A DNA stretch of 64,000 bases from Pontibacter roseus DSM 17521 (GCF_000373265.1 NZ_KB890762.1:1002833-1066832); one strand, 5' to 3'; counted from the first letter of the stretch, positions 17,645 through 26,822 are shown. Numbers and translations: made by a program. Notes: generated by a model not told the origin, from the sequence alone.

Positions 17645-18270
17645 AGGGTCTCGAAGGTGTAGCCGGCAGCCGTAAAATGGTCCAGGAAACGGGGCAGGGC
17701 GTACATCATGTTTTGCTTGGCCTTGAGGCTGTCGTGGAATACGATGATACTGCCGCTTTGGGTATGCTTTAGCGTCTGCTGCAGGCACTTCTCCTGGGAA
17801 AGGCTCTTGTCGTAGTCGTTGGTGAGCACGTCCCACATCACCAGTTCGTAGGTGCCGCGCAGGGCGGCGCTCTGTCTGGAAGTGATGCGCCCGTAAGGTG
17901 GCCGAAAGAGCTTTGGTGCGGCGGGAGCCAGCTTTTCCAGTTCCTGTTGGCACTGCGCCACATCGTGCAGGTACTGCTGAAGTGGCGTTTTCCAGCCCTT
18001 CAGGTGGTGTTGGGTATGGTTGGCGAGGCGGTGCCCTTGGGACAGCGCCTGCTCCGCCACCTCAGGGTATTTGACTAGGTTATCGCCTACGGTAAAGAAA
18101 GTGGCCTTGGCGTTGTACTGTGCCAGTTGCTCCAGCACCCAAGGCGTGACCTCCGGTATAGGACCATCGTCAAAGGTGAGGTATAGCTTCTTTGTCTGCT
18201 CCTCCTTTAGCCAGGTATAGCCGGGCATGAGCTTCCGGAGCAGCGCGGGTGTCTTGTAGAGGCGGAGCAC
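17641..18270 (-). CDS. polysaccharide deacetylase (NodB domain)
   Basis: Carbohydrate esterase family 4 enzyme that removes N-acetyl groups from a glycan. The 209-residue protein has motif 1 TFDDGP, motif 2 as HxxxH in NHTQHH, motif 3 FRPPYGR, and HDSLKAKQN for motif 5. It has no obvious signal peptide, though the first 20 residues are mildly hydrophobic. It lies 5 bp downstream of the phosphatase gene and overlaps the glycosyltransferase gene, giving a three-gene operon. Confidence 0.9.
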   Translation of the reverse strand: MLRLYKTPALLRKLMPGYTWLKEEQTKKLYLTFDDGPIPEVTPWVLEQLAQYNAKATFFTVGDNLVKYPEVAEQALSQGHRLANHTQHHLKGWKTPLQQYLHDVAQCQQELEKLAPAAPKLFRPPYGRITSRQSAALRGTYELVMWDVLTNDYDKSLSQEKCLQQTLKHTQSGSIIVFHDSLKAKQNMMYALPRFLDHFTAAGYTFETL

Positions 18271-18275
18271 TTGAC

Positions 18276-19499
18276 TTACTTAAACCTGCACGAAAGCAGC
18301 GTGATGTCGTCGTTGAAAGAGGCTTCTTCGTTGTAGAGGTTGATGGCGCTGAGCAGCTGCAGGTGCAGCATCTTGGAACTCAGGAACCGGTGCCGCTGCA
18401 GGAACTCAATGGTCCCCTCTATGCCGAATTCCGCCTCGTCCTCGTCAAACACCTCAGTCAGACCATCGGTATAGCACAGCACGATGGAGTTCTCTGGCAC
18501 GTGTATTCTGCCTACGTTCATGAACGGGAGCACGTCAAACACGCCCAGCATGGTGCAGCCGTCGTTGAGCAGGTCGTGTGTGTTGTTCTCGTACAGCAGG
18601 ACGGGTGCATTGTGGCCGGCGTTCACGTAACTCAGTTCGCGCGTCTGCCGGTTGTAAATGGCCAGGAACGTAGTGATGAACTTCTCGGCAATCGCGTTGC
18701 GGTATATCAGGTGATTCAGTTCCGATACCACTTTGCTCAAATCAGAGGTCTGGCGCAGAATGGTGCGGAGGCCTGCCTGAAAGTTGGACATCAGCAGCGA
18801 AGCAGGTACGCCCTTGCCTGACACGTCGGCCACGCAGAACAGGAACTGGTCTTTGTCAATCTCGATGTAGTCGTAGTAGTCGCCCCCGATGGAGGAGTGC
18901 GGAATGTAGCTGGCATGGATGGCCACATCCTTGTCGTTGGGGAGCTGCTTGGGGAACAGCATGGACTGCACCTCGCGGGCAATCTCAATCTCGCGCCGGA
19001 TGGACTCCTGCGCCAATCGCTGCCGGGCCATGCGGTGGTTTTCAATGGCCACCAGCATGATGTTACTCACCGTCTGCACGAAGTTCAGCGCCTCCAGGTT
19101 GGTGTAATAGGGCTGTATTTTGCCAATCATCACAAAGGCCAGCACTTTGCCGTTGTGCAGAATCGGAATCACGATTTCGAATGCCCGCCACTTCTTATCG
19201 ACGCTCAATTTGGAGGTGCGGGTTATTTCCTTCAGCTCCAGGATTTCAGCCGGCATGTTCTGCTTGATGAAATCCTGCTCTGTGCCGAAGCTCACCTTAC
19301 AGTCCCACTTCTCGTCGTGCACGAACAGAGCCAGGCGGTTAATCTGCAACTGCGCCAGCAGCGTGAAACGATAAATTTTATACAGCGCTTCCTCTGGCAG
19401 GTTGTCGTTGATAGCCTGCGTTATCTCTAGCAGAGCCGATAGCTCCAGCTTCTTCAGGTTCAACTCCTGCTGTATGTTTGGCGTTATTAATTCCGGCAT
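18276..19499 (-). CDS. SpoIIE-type PP2C serine phosphatase with N-terminal sensor
   Basis: The C-terminal half (about residues 190-405) is an RsbU/SpoIIE phosphatase: HSSIGGDYYDYIEI and VADVSGKGVPASLLMS carry the metal-binding acidic residues, and YVNAGHNAPVL and LCYTDGLTEVFDEDE follow in order. The N-terminal half (residues 20-170) is GAF-like. Such proteins act on STAS-domain anti-anti-sigma factors; none is in the window. It is first of the operon with the deacetylase and glycosyltransferase, suggesting signal-controlled glycan modification (inference). Confidence 0.9.
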   Translation of the reverse strand: MPELITPNIQQELNLKKLELSALLEITQAINDNLPEEALYKIYRFTLLAQLQINRLALFVHDEKWDCKVSFGTEQDFIKQNMPAEILELKEITRTSKLSVDKKWRAFEIVIPILHNGKVLAFVMIGKIQPYYTNLEALNFVQTVSNIMLVAIENHRMARQRLAQESIRREIEIAREVQSMLFPKQLPNDKDVAIHASYIPHSSIGGDYYDYIEIDKDQFLFCVADVSGKGVPASLLMSNFQAGLRTILRQTSDLSKVVSELNHLIYRNAIAEKFITTFLAIYNRQTRELSYVNAGHNAPVLLYENNTHDLLNDGCTMLGVFDVLPFMNVGRIHVPENSIVLCYTDGLTEVFDEDEAEFGIEGTIEFLQRHRFLSSKMLHLQLLSAINLYNEEASFNDDITLLSCRFK

Positions 19500-19811
19500 T
19501 CGTGTTCATAGTTTAGGGCTCAGATTTCGGCCCGGTATCATGGGCAGGCATTGTACCTAGCACTCGAGAGTCTGGCATGCGCCGCGTAAATTTACAAAAA
19601 ATCAACTGCAATTGTACTAATCGCGCTTAATCCTTTGTATAACAGGTATTCAACGCAAATTGCTAGCATTAATTACGCACCCACTGCCAAACATCAGCAG
19701 CAGATAAAACGCATGGCCAGCTACATAACCACGTCTGGCAAATGCTGACTTAGTTTATAAAGAGCTATACCTGAACAGGATAAATAAAGGCATTTTAAGT
19801 AGCGCTGCTGC
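19500..19811. other. 312-bp intergenic region
   Basis: Upstream of the phosphatase gene and downstream of the 19812-20069 gene. One CTATACCT copy lies near 19767. I see no gene, no clear promoter match and no strong terminator. Confidence 0.5.
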
Positions 19812-20069
19812 TCAGATAGAATTATGCACCACGAGTCCGGCTTTGGTGGCCAGGAAGTAGAACTTCTGGCAGTGCTGCCCGAAGGTATGCTCATCGTAGT
19901 CGTGTTCGGTGTCCTGGTCCGGGTATAGGATTTTGACGTAGCCTCTCGAAATCAAGCTTCGCAGCGCCTCGCACAGCTCAGCGTCGGTCAGGGAGACGGT
20001 GGTTTTCAAGTCGGAATAGGACGTCACGAAGTAAAGTTCGTCCAGGATTGCGAATTCGTTATCGGTCAT
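19812..20069 (-). CDS. small hypothetical protein, possible winged-helix fold
   Basis: An 85-residue acidic protein. The first 55 residues read like a small winged helix (EFAILDELYFVTSYSDL, then TDAELCEALRSLISRGYVKIL), followed by an acidic loop and a hydrophobic tail (FYFLATKAGLVVHNSI). I do not recognise a named family. The start overlaps the end of the glycosyltransferase gene by 11 bp, so it is translated with that operon. Confidence 0.65.
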   Translation of the reverse strand: MTDNEFAILDELYFVTSYSDLKTTVSLTDAELCEALRSLISRGYVKILYPDQDTEHDYDEHTFGQHCQKFYFLATKAGLVVHNSI

Positions 20070-21198
20070 GGTTGCGGATTGTTCTGCCTTTCCATTCGTA
20101 TCGGCCTAATAAGCCCAGAATGGCAGTATATAGTACGTATGGTATGTAAACTAGCTGTAGCGGGAGCATATATTTTAAGAACATCCCTCTCCCCATAAAA
20201 GCCAGGATGCGCTTTAGAAACAGGAAATCCACCACGAACTTTGCTGCATACGCCCCGATGAGTGTTCCCAATCCCATAGAACCGAACAGGGTGGCAGGTA
20301 TAGCCAGGAACAAAAGCAGGTTGACAGCGAACACCACCAGCGCCACCAGTTGCACATGCCACTCCTGATAGGCTTTCCATTTGCTGGCCCAGCGCACCCG
20401 CTGCGCCAGGAAACTGCTGACGGTTTTCCGCGCCTCGGTGTGCACGATGGCCTGCCCGTGCTTTAGGAAGACGATGCGGTCTGGGTATAGCCGGCTCACC
20501 TTGTGCAACAGGAACTCATCATCGCCACTTGCAATCCCTTCGTTTCCGGCAAAGCCCCCCACCTCCTCAAACACCTGGCGGGTATAGGCGAGGTTGGCCC
20601 CGTTGCACATGTTGGGTTGCCGCAACCCAATGGAGGCACCGCCCACGCCGATCAGCGAAGCGAACTCCACGAGTTGCATCCGCTCCAGCAAGGTATGGGT
20701 GTTATGGAAGCAGACCGGGCCGGAGATGAAGACCGCCCGACGGGTTTCGAAGGTATAGGCGAAGAGCCGCAGCCACTCCGACTGCACGCGGCAGTCGCCG
20801 TCGGTGAAGGCGAGCAGCTCGCCCTGCGCCTGCGCTATACCTTGCTTTACCGCCGCCTTCTTCCCGAAGCCTCCCAACTGCTCCCGCAGCGGTACTAACC
20901 TGATGCGCAGCGAGGAGGTTAGTAGAAATTGCTCTACCAGTGCGGCTGTTCCGTCCTCCGAGTGGTCATCCACCACCAGCACTTCTAGCAGTTCTGATGG
21001 ATAATGCTGGCGCTCCAGGTCCTGCAGCAGTGCCAGAATATGCCGCGCCTCATTGCGAACCGGGATAATGACAGAGATTTGGGTGACAGGCACGTAGTCG
21101 TTGGGAAGTTCAGGTATAGGCAGCCGGCCCCAGGCCAAGAGGCAGCTCAGGATGACGAAGGCGTAGGCCAGCAGCGAGAGCACAAGCAACAGGGTCAT
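20059..21198 (-). CDS. family 2 glycosyltransferase, membrane-anchored
   Basis: Start is ATG at 21198, overlapping the stop of the upstream gene (ATGA); a longer frame to 21282 reads out of phase over it. The 379-residue product has an N-terminal membrane segment (LLLVLSLLAYAFVILSCLLAW), a GT-A core with SVIIPVRNEARHI, VVDDHSEDGT, the DGD motif (LLAFTDGDCRV) and GIASGDDEFLLHKV, then C-terminal membrane segments. It is coupled to a flippase-like gene and probably builds or extends a lipid-linked sugar. Confidence 0.88.
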   Translation of the reverse strand: MTLLLVLSLLAYAFVILSCLLAWGRLPIPELPNDYVPVTQISVIIPVRNEARHILALLQDLERQHYPSELLEVLVVDDHSEDGTAALVEQFLLTSSLRIRLVPLREQLGGFGKKAAVKQGIAQAQGELLAFTDGDCRVQSEWLRLFAYTFETRRAVFISGPVCFHNTHTLLERMQLVEFASLIGVGGASIGLRQPNMCNGANLAYTRQVFEEVGGFAGNEGIASGDDEFLLHKVSRLYPDRIVFLKHGQAIVHTEARKTVSSFLAQRVRWASKWKAYQEWHVQLVALVVFAVNLLLFLAIPATLFGSMGLGTLIGAYAAKFVVDFLFLKRILAFMGRGMFLKYMLPLQLVYIPYVLYTAILGLLGRYEWKGRTIRNHDR

Positions 21199-22184
21199 GC
21201 CGCGACACGCTTTTTGGTCAGCTGCAAGCGCAGCACGAAGAACAAGCCCAGGGCACTTGGCACCACGATGTTGAGCAGCCACAGGCTCAGGCTGGCACTC
21301 AAGACTTGCAGGCGCTCCTGCCCCAGCAGGCTGAATACGTACATGGCCGATAGTTCCCGAACCCCCAAATCAGAGAGCAAAGACACCGACGGCACCACGG
21401 ATTTGAGGAAGAAGGCCGTTGATACCCCACTCACATACTCCAGCGGGCTCAACCGCACGTTGAACAAGACGAGCAACAACACGAACTGCAGCAGGAAAAC
21501 GAAGTAGCGCGCCAGCGAGAGCAGCAACACCCGGTACATCTCGTGATAGGTATAGCGCCCCATTATGGCCAGGTACTTGGTCAGCTTTTGCAGCGGCCCC
21601 ACGGCTGACACCAGCGCCACCATGGCGCGGGCATGGAAGAGCAGCAGCAGCAAAGCCAGGTTGAGCACCAGCAGCAGCAACACCAGACTCAGGCAGATAG
21701 CAGGGTAATCGGCCCAGTACAGGAGCCAGATAAAGTACAAAAGCCCCAGTGAGCCGACCAGCACGGTGGCGACCAGTTGGCAGAACCGGCCGATGAAGAC
21801 CGCCCCAATCGCCTCCAGCCTTTCCTTGCTTTTCAGCTCCAGCACCCGCCCGGCGTAGTCGCCCAGTCGGTTGGGGGTGATGAAGCCGAGTGTGAGCCCC
21901 ACCATCACGGCCCGGAAAGCGCGCAGGTACGACAGCTTTTCGAGTTTCTGCCCCAGCAATTGCCACTTCCAGGCCTCCAGGCCCCAGTTGACAGGTATGA
22001 GCAGCGCGCTCAGAATCAGCAGGAAGGTATAATCACTTTTGCGGGCGGAACGGAGTATGCCTCGCCAGGAGAGCAGCGTATCGGGCGCCGTGAAGATGGC
22101 CAGGTATAGGAAGTAGAGCGTGAGCGCCACCACCACGGCCTTGCCAATTATCAAAAGGAACCTTCTGTTGCGGGTAATGTTCAA
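21195..22184 (-). CDS. flippase-like / LPG-synthase transmembrane domain protein
   Basis: The 329-residue protein has about eight hydrophobic segments and the family patterns ALLIPVNWGLEAWKW near residues 60-75, GFITPNRLGDYAGRV near residues 98-112, and SVVPSVSLLSDLGVREL near residue 270, all typical of the lysylphosphatidylglycerol synthetase transmembrane / UPF0104 family. Family members transport or modify lipids. There is no C-terminal aminoacyl-transfer domain. It is first of a coupled set with the glycosyltransferase and small winged-helix-like gene, and diverges from ruvC with only 25 bp between start codons. Confidence 0.85.
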   Translation of the reverse strand: MNITRNRRFLLIIGKAVVVALTLYFLYLAIFTAPDTLLSWRGILRSARKSDYTFLLILSALLIPVNWGLEAWKWQLLGQKLEKLSYLRAFRAVMVGLTLGFITPNRLGDYAGRVLELKSKERLEAIGAVFIGRFCQLVATVLVGSLGLLYFIWLLYWADYPAICLSLVLLLLVLNLALLLLLFHARAMVALVSAVGPLQKLTKYLAIMGRYTYHEMYRVLLLSLARYFVFLLQFVLLLVLFNVRLSPLEYVSGVSTAFFLKSVVPSVSLLSDLGVRELSAMYVFSLLGQERLQVLSASLSLWLLNIVVPSALGLFFVLRLQLTKKRVAA

Positions 22185-22209
22185 GATATTGTCTTAATTT
22201 GCAGCTCTT

Positions 22210-22782
22210 ATGGTTTACTCTCCTGCACTTCCTCCCAATAAACTGATTCTTGGCATTGACCCGGGCACACAAGTCATGGGCTACGGCCTGATTGAGGTGA
22301 CGGGTTCAAAGGTGCAGGTAGTGCAGTATGGTGTCATTCACCTGAAAAGCTACAGCAACCACGCCATCAAGTTAAAGAAAATTTTTGACCGCATGATACA
22401 GCTCATCGACGAATACCTGCCCGACGAGCTGGCCATTGAGTCACCCTTCTTTGGTGTGAACGTGCAGAGTATGCTCAAACTGGGTCGTGCCCAGGGGGTT
22501 GCCATCGCCGCCGCCCTTTCCCGCGACATTCCCTACGTGGAGTATGCGCCCAAAAAAGTGAAGCAGTCGGTGACCGGAAACGGGAACGCCTCCAAGGAGC
22601 AGGTGGCCAGCATGCTGGTGCAGATTCTCAAAATACAGCCCGACCCGAAGATGTTCGACGCGACCGATGCCCTTTCTGTGGCGCTCTGCCACCACTACCA
22701 GAAAGGCAACAACGCCAAGCAGGGCGGCAAGTCATGGAAAGGCTTCCTGGCGGACAACCCGGAACGGCTGGCCAGCAAGTAA
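22210..22782 (+). CDS. ruvC: Holliday junction endonuclease RuvC
   Basis: Resolves four-way junctions during recombination. The 190-residue product carries the acidic active site of the RNase H-like fold: Asp17 (LGIDPGT), Glu77 (LAIESPFFG), and Asp150/Asp153 ([13 protein letters not shown]). Length fits the family. The start lies 25 bp from the divergent flippase-like gene, so the promoter must overlap that gene's 5' end. No other ruv gene is nearby. Confidence 0.95.
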   Translation: MVYSPALPPNKLILGIDPGTQVMGYGLIEVTGSKVQVVQYGVIHLKSYSNHAIKLKKIFDRMIQLIDEYLPDELAIESPFFGVNVQSMLKLGRAQGVAIAAALSRDIPYVEYAPKKVKQSVTGNGNASKEQVASMLVQILKIQPDPKMFDATDALSVALCHHYQKGNNAKQGGKSWKGFLADNPERLASK

Positions 22783-22973
22783 AACAAATCGTTTTGCTCA
22801 ATTCAGGGGCAGAAATTTGGGCCTGCAGATTTTTGGTCCTCAAATTATTTTTACAATTGTTACCTTTACCCCCTCGTAAGCCATCAGGTGAGGTATAGCG
22901 TAACAACCTAAAGCTCCTTGTAGGCCGTATGATGTGGTAAAATTATATCAAAGATTTTCCTGCTGCCGGTTTC

Positions 22974-23822
22974 ATGAAAGGTCTAACCGGATTTCAGCCC
23001 GTCGAAATGGATTCAAGCAACAAGAATACTGAAAATACCCGCTCGCGCCGATACGTCATCTCTAAGAGGCTGGACAGAATTTTTCTGGAGCTCGGCCACG
23101 TCTTTGCCTTCATAGCTCGTTTTTTCAAAGAGGTATGGTTCCCGCCTTATGAGATAAAGGAGGTCATCAACCAATGCTACGAAATCGGGGTACGCTCGCT
23201 CCCGCTCATCTCCCTCACCGGATTCATTATCGGTATCGTGTTCACCAACCAGTCGCGCCCCTCGCTGGCTGACTTTGGCGCTACCGCTTTGTTACCGGCC
23301 CTGATTTCGGTGGCGATTGTAAGAGCGATGGGTCCACTGGTGACGGCGCTGATTGCGGCTGGAAGGGTGGCCTCAGGCATCGGGGCCGAATTGGGCTCTA
23401 TGCGCGTGACTGAGCAGATTGACGCCATGGAGGTATCGGCCACCAATCCTTTCAAGTTTCTGGTGGTGAGCCGGGTGCTCGCTTCCACCCTCATGATTCC
23501 GGCCCTGACCATGTACACCACGCTGGTATCTCTGCTGGGCGGCTACCTGAACGTGCATCAGAACGAGCAGACCACGCTGATTACGTTTTTCTACCAGGTG
23601 TTCGAGGCCATCACCTTCCTGGATATTGCCGCTTCCTCCGTCAAGTCCGTTATTTTCGGTTTCACTATAGGTATGGTAGGCTGTTACAAAGGCTATAATT
23701 CCTCCAAGGGCACTGAAGGCGTGGGCAAAGCGGCCAACTCCTCGGTGGTGACGGCCATGTTCCTTATTTTCATTGAGGAATTGCTCATTATGCAGGTTAT
23801 CAATGCCTTACGTGTATTCTAA
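22974..23822 (+). CDS. mlaE: MlaE family lipid ABC transporter permease
   Basis: Inner-membrane permease of the Mla phospholipid transport system. The 282-residue product has about six membrane segments with the family features VRSLPLISLTGFIIGIVF, RAMGPLVTALIAAGRVASG and ELGSMRVTEQIDAMEVSA. ATG at 23007 (residue 12) is an equally good start. It is first of mlaE-mlaF-mlaD with 7-bp and 0-bp gaps. MlaB, MlaC and MlaA homologues are absent here, as is usual in Bacteroidetes three-gene sets. Confidence 0.92.
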   Translation: MKGLTGFQPVEMDSSNKNTENTRSRRYVISKRLDRIFLELGHVFAFIARFFKEVWFPPYEIKEVINQCYEIGVRSLPLISLTGFIIGIVFTNQSRPSLADFGATALLPALISVAIVRAMGPLVTALIAAGRVASGIGAELGSMRVTEQIDAMEVSATNPFKFLVVSRVLASTLMIPALTMYTTLVSLLGGYLNVHQNEQTTLITFFYQVFEAITFLDIAASSVKSVIFGFTIGMVGCYKGYNSSKGTEGVGKAANSSVVTAMFLIFIEELLIMQVINALRVF

Positions 23823-23829
23823 GTAGGCT

Positions 23830-24603
23830 ATGAAAGAGATAAACCCTAAAATAGATAGAACAAAGAAGGTCATCGAAATCACGGGGCTGAAGAAGGCCTT
23901 TGATGACTTCGAAGTACTCAAGGGCGTGGACCTGGAGCTGTACAAGGGCGAAAACCTGGTGGTGCTGGGTCGCTCCGGCACAGGTAAGTCGGTCCTTATC
24001 AAGATTATCTCCGGCCTTCTGAAGCCCGATGAGGGGCGCGTGAATGTGCTGGGGGAGGAAGTAGATAGACTATCTCCCAAGGAGTTGGACGCGCTGCGCC
24101 TTAAAATAGGTTTCTCGTTCCAGAACAGCGCCCTTTACGACAGTATGACCGTAAAGGAGAACCTGGAGTTTCCGCTAATACGGCATTCCAAGGAGCTGAC
24201 TGAGAAGGACCGCGACCGGATTATCCGCTTTGTGCTGGAGGCGGTGGGCCTTTCGCAGGCGATGAACCAGATGCCGTCAGAGTTATCCGGTGGCCAGCGG
24301 AAACGCATCGGCATTGCCCGTACGCTGATTCTCAAACCGGAAATCATGCTGTACGACGAGCCTACCGCCGGCCTGGACCCTATTACCAGTATTGAGATTA
24401 ACAAATTGATAAACGAGGTGCAGCGCCGGTTCAACACCTCTTCCATCATCATCACCCACGACCTGACCTGCGCTAAAGCCGTTGGCGACCGCGTAGTGAT
24501 GCTCCTGGATGGGCAGTTTCAGCGGCAGGGTACATTTGAGGAAGTATTCGATACGGATGACGAACGCGTAAAAGCATTTCACAATTACAACTTTATAGAA
24601 TAG
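23830..24603 (+). CDS. mlaF: MlaF family ABC transporter ATPase
   Basis: ATPase subunit that drives MCE-type lipid transport. The 257-residue product has Walker A GRSGTGKS (residues 47-54), Q-loop FSFQNSALYDSM, signature SELSGGQRKR, Walker B IMLYDEPTAGLD and switch His in IITHDL. The FQNSALYDSMTVKENLEFPL segment is typical of MlaF rather than other ABC groups. Its stop codon abuts the mlaD start. Confidence 0.95.
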   Translation: MKEINPKIDRTKKVIEITGLKKAFDDFEVLKGVDLELYKGENLVVLGRSGTGKSVLIKIISGLLKPDEGRVNVLGEEVDRLSPKELDALRLKIGFSFQNSALYDSMTVKENLEFPLIRHSKELTEKDRDRIIRFVLEAVGLSQAMNQMPSELSGGQRKRIGIARTLILKPEIMLYDEPTAGLDPITSIEINKLINEVQRRFNTSSIIITHDLTCAKAVGDRVVMLLDGQFQRQGTFEEVFDTDDERVKAFHNYNFIE

Positions 24604-25668
24604 ATGAGCACTTCAGAAAATAAACGTTCCATCATAGTTGGCGTCTTTGTGTTCTTGGCGATTGTCATCCTCCTGGCTGGCATCTTCACGCTGGGCGGGC
24701 AGCAGAAGCGGTTTATGGAGAGCATTGCCGTTCGGGCTGTTTTTGATGACGTGGCAGGTCTTCGGGCAGGGAACAATGTGTGGTTTTCCGGTGTGAAAAT
24801 CGGCACCATCAAAACAATCAACCTCTACGGCGACTCGCAGGTGGAAGTGGTGATGAACATTGAGCAGCGCGTGCAGGAGTACATCCGCAAAGATGCCTTG
24901 GCCCGCATCAGTTCCGAGAGCTTCATTGGCAATAAAAACATCGTGATAGATGGCGGCACACAACAGGCTCCGCCGGTGAGTGATGGTGACGTACTGAAAG
25001 CCGTGAATCCGCTCAACACCGACGACCTGATGGAGACGCTTCAGAAAAACAACCAAAACCTGGTGGCGATTACGGGTGACTTCAAGGAACTGAGCGGCAA
25101 GATAGTGCGCGGCGAAGGAACGGTGGGTGCGATTATGACGGACTCGACGCTGGCCAACGACCTGCGCACAATGGTAGCCAACCTACAGCAGACTTCCCGC
25201 AGCACGGTCAACGCATCGAAGGCCCTCTCGCAGTTCACCTCCAAGCTGAACACGCCGGGCGGACTGGCCAACGAACTGATGACGGACAAAGAGGTATTTG
25301 AGCAATTGAAGACATCCATGGCGCAACTGGAAGAAGCAACCGCTTCGGCCAATGAAATCACAGAGAACCTGCGCACGACTACCAACAGGTTGAACAACAA
25401 CAACAACGCGGTAGGTGTGCTCCTCAACGACCAGGAATTCGCCAAGCAACTGCAGAGCACGATGCAGAACCTGGAAACAAGCACGCAGAAATTCGACCAG
25501 AACATGCAGGCGCTGCAGAACAACTTCCTGCTGCGTGGCTTCTTCCGAAAGCAGGCCAAGGAAGAGGCCAAACGCCTGGAGCAGCAGCCGGTGCAACCTG
25601 TACAGCAGGTGCAGCCACAGGACACCATCCGCCAACAACGGCAGGACACGCTTCAGCAGAAGCAGTAG
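24604..25668 (+). CDS. mlaD: MlaD family (MCE domain) lipid-transport protein
   Basis: Membrane-anchored periplasmic lipid-binding subunit. After a short polar start, residues 9-29 form one membrane segment, followed by the MCE domain (about residues 40-120: VRAVFDDVAGLRAGNNVWFSG, GTIKTI, and ISSESFIGNKNIVIDGG). The remaining 200 residues are a long Gln/Asn/Thr-rich helical region, predicted coiled, ending in a Gln-Pro repeat tail. It closes the operon and is followed by a 22-bp-stem terminator. Confidence 0.92.
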   Translation: MSTSENKRSIIVGVFVFLAIVILLAGIFTLGGQQKRFMESIAVRAVFDDVAGLRAGNNVWFSGVKIGTIKTINLYGDSQVEVVMNIEQRVQEYIRKDALARISSESFIGNKNIVIDGGTQQAPPVSDGDVLKAVNPLNTDDLMETLQKNNQNLVAITGDFKELSGKIVRGEGTVGAIMTDSTLANDLRTMVANLQQTSRSTVNASKALSQFTSKLNTPGGLANELMTDKEVFEQLKTSMAQLEEATASANEITENLRTTTNRLNNNNNAVGVLLNDQEFAKQLQSTMQNLETSTQKFDQNMQALQNNFLLRGFFRKQAKEEAKRLEQQPVQPVQQVQPQDTIRQQRQDTLQQKQ

Positions 25669-25676
25669 TTCAAAAC

Positions 25677-25725
25677 ATAAAACGAGAAGGGGCGAATCGT
25701 TGAGATTCGCCCCTTCTCGTTTTAT
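25677..25725. terminator. terminator after mlaD, bidirectional with HIT gene
   Basis: Perfect 22-bp stem (arms 25677-25698 and 25704-25725) with a 5-nt loop GTTGA; A/T-rich ends serve both the mla operon and the convergent HIT gene. Two TATACC motifs follow immediately (25726-25740). Confidence 0.9.
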
Positions 25726-25739
25726 ATACCTGCTATACC

Positions 25740-26141
25740 TTAGGATGCAGCGTATGCCTGGCGGATTTTCTCCGCCACTTCTTCAAATTCTTCTTTGCTG
25801 AACTTCTGCTTGTTGGCGAAGTTCATGTCTGCCATCTTGTTGATGGGAATCAGGTGCACGTGTGCGTGCGGCACTTCCAGCCCGACCACCGCCACCCCAA
25901 TGCGTTTGCAGGGAACGGCCTTCTCAACGGCTGCCGCCACTTTCTTGGCAAAAGCCATCAGGCCCAGGTATAGCGCATCGTCCAGGTCGAAGAGGTAGTC
26001 AATCTGCTGCTTTGGGATGACAAGCGTGTGCCCCTTGGTAGTCGGGAACACGTCGAGAAAGGCCAGGTAGCGGTCATCCTCGGCAATTTTGTAGGCCGGT
26101 ATCTCGCCGTTTACAATTTTAGTGAAGATGGATGCTTCCAT
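25740..26141 (-). CDS. HIT family nucleotide-binding protein
   Basis: A 133-residue purine-nucleotide hydrolase or transferase of the histidine triad family. The catalytic HxHxH triad is in HAHVHLIPIN near the C-terminal third, and the N-terminus SIFTKIVNGEIPAYKIAED with FLDVFPTTKGHTLVIPK is diagnostic of the Hint-like branch. It lies 5 bp downstream of greA, in one operon. Confidence 0.93.
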   Translation of the reverse strand: MEASIFTKIVNGEIPAYKIAEDDRYLAFLDVFPTTKGHTLVIPKQQIDYLFDLDDALYLGLMAFAKKVAAAVEKAVPCKRIGVAVVGLEVPHAHVHLIPINKMADMNFANKQKFSKEEFEEVAEKIRQAYAAS

Positions 26142-26146
26142 ACCTA

Positions 26147-26620
26147 TTAGCGGCTTATTTCCAGGATTTCGAACTCAATCTTACCTGCAGGTACGGTAAT
26201 GTGCGCAATATCGCCGACCGATTTACCTAAAAGGCCCTTCCCAATTGGTGATTTAACCGAAATCTTGCCGGCGGCCAGGTTCGCTTCTTCCTCTGCTACC
26301 AATAGGTAATCCATCACCATGTTGTTCTTCAGGTTCTTGATTTTCACCTTGGACAGGATGAGTGCCTTGCTCGTGTCCAGGTTCGTCTCGTCGATGAGGC
26401 GGGCGTTGCCCACCACTTCCTCCAGCTTGGCGATTTTGAGTTCCAGGTGACCCTGTGCATCCTTGGCGGCGTCGTATTCGGCGTTCTCGCTGAGGTCCCC
26501 TTTGTCGCGTGCCTCTGCCAGCTGGCGCGCCACCTCGGCACGGCCTTTTGTTTTGAGCTCGGCCAGTTCGTCCTTCAGTTTCTGTAAACCTTCTGCCGTG
26601 TAATAAGAAATGTTGCTCAT
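26147..26620 (-). CDS. greA: transcription elongation factor GreA
   Basis: Rescues backtracked RNA polymerase by stimulating transcript cleavage. The start is Met at 26620 (MSNISYYTAEGL); an 11-residue in-frame extension to 26653 overlaps the upstream terminator and is unlikely. The 157-residue product has the N-terminal coiled coil with the acidic tip (ARDKGDLSENAEYDAAKDAQG) and the FKBP-like C-terminal domain (ISVKSPIGKGLLGKSVGD). A structured small RNA ending in a terminator lies directly upstream. Confidence 0.93.
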   Translation of the reverse strand: MSNISYYTAEGLQKLKDELAELKTKGRAEVARQLAEARDKGDLSENAEYDAAKDAQGHLELKIAKLEEVVGNARLIDETNLDTSKALILSKVKIKNLKNNMVMDYLLVAEEEANLAAGKISVKSPIGKGLLGKSVGDIAHITVPAGKIEFEILEISR

Positions 26621-26644
26621 GTTTGGTCTTGACGTTTTAAAACA

Positions 26645-26817
26645 CAAAAACAAAAAGAACGGCTATGTCGCACATAACCGTTCTTTTTGCCAAATATGTT
26701 GGTGATTAATGAAAGCTTCTCTAAATCTGCCCCATCAGAGGAGGCAGCTGTTCCATGCTTCAGAACCTTTATTCTGTTCAGGAAGTGGTTTAGCGGGCTT
26801 CCCCCGCACCTTCCGTC
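26645..26817 (-). ncRNA. structured small RNA candidate upstream of greA
   Basis: About 170 nt on the minus strand, bounded by a consensus -7 element (TATATTTG) and an intrinsic terminator with a U-tract. Inside are three predicted hairpins: one nested around GCGGG/CCCGC enclosed by GGAAG/CUUCC (26816-26783 region), a CAGAA/UUCUG hairpin, and a CUGCC/GGCAG hairpin. No reading frame fits. Size and architecture are compatible with a 6S-type regulator RNA, which is known in Bacteroidetes, or with a greA leader; I cannot choose from sequence alone. The exact 5' end is estimated. Confidence 0.55.
26652..26688 (-). terminator. terminator of the small RNA, in front of greA
   Basis: 16-bp stem with one mismatch (arms 26652-26667 and 26673-26688) around a 5-nt loop; the minus strand ends in TTTTTGTTTTTG. 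It lies 32 bp before the greA start, so greA needs read-through or its own start site. Confidence 0.8.
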
Positions 26818-26822
26818 TGAGA

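Noticed and set aside
16547-17953. 468-codon version of the glycosyltransferase
   Set aside because: The first 103 codons read out of phase through the deacetylase gene; ATG 17644 overlaps its stop and gives a normal protein.
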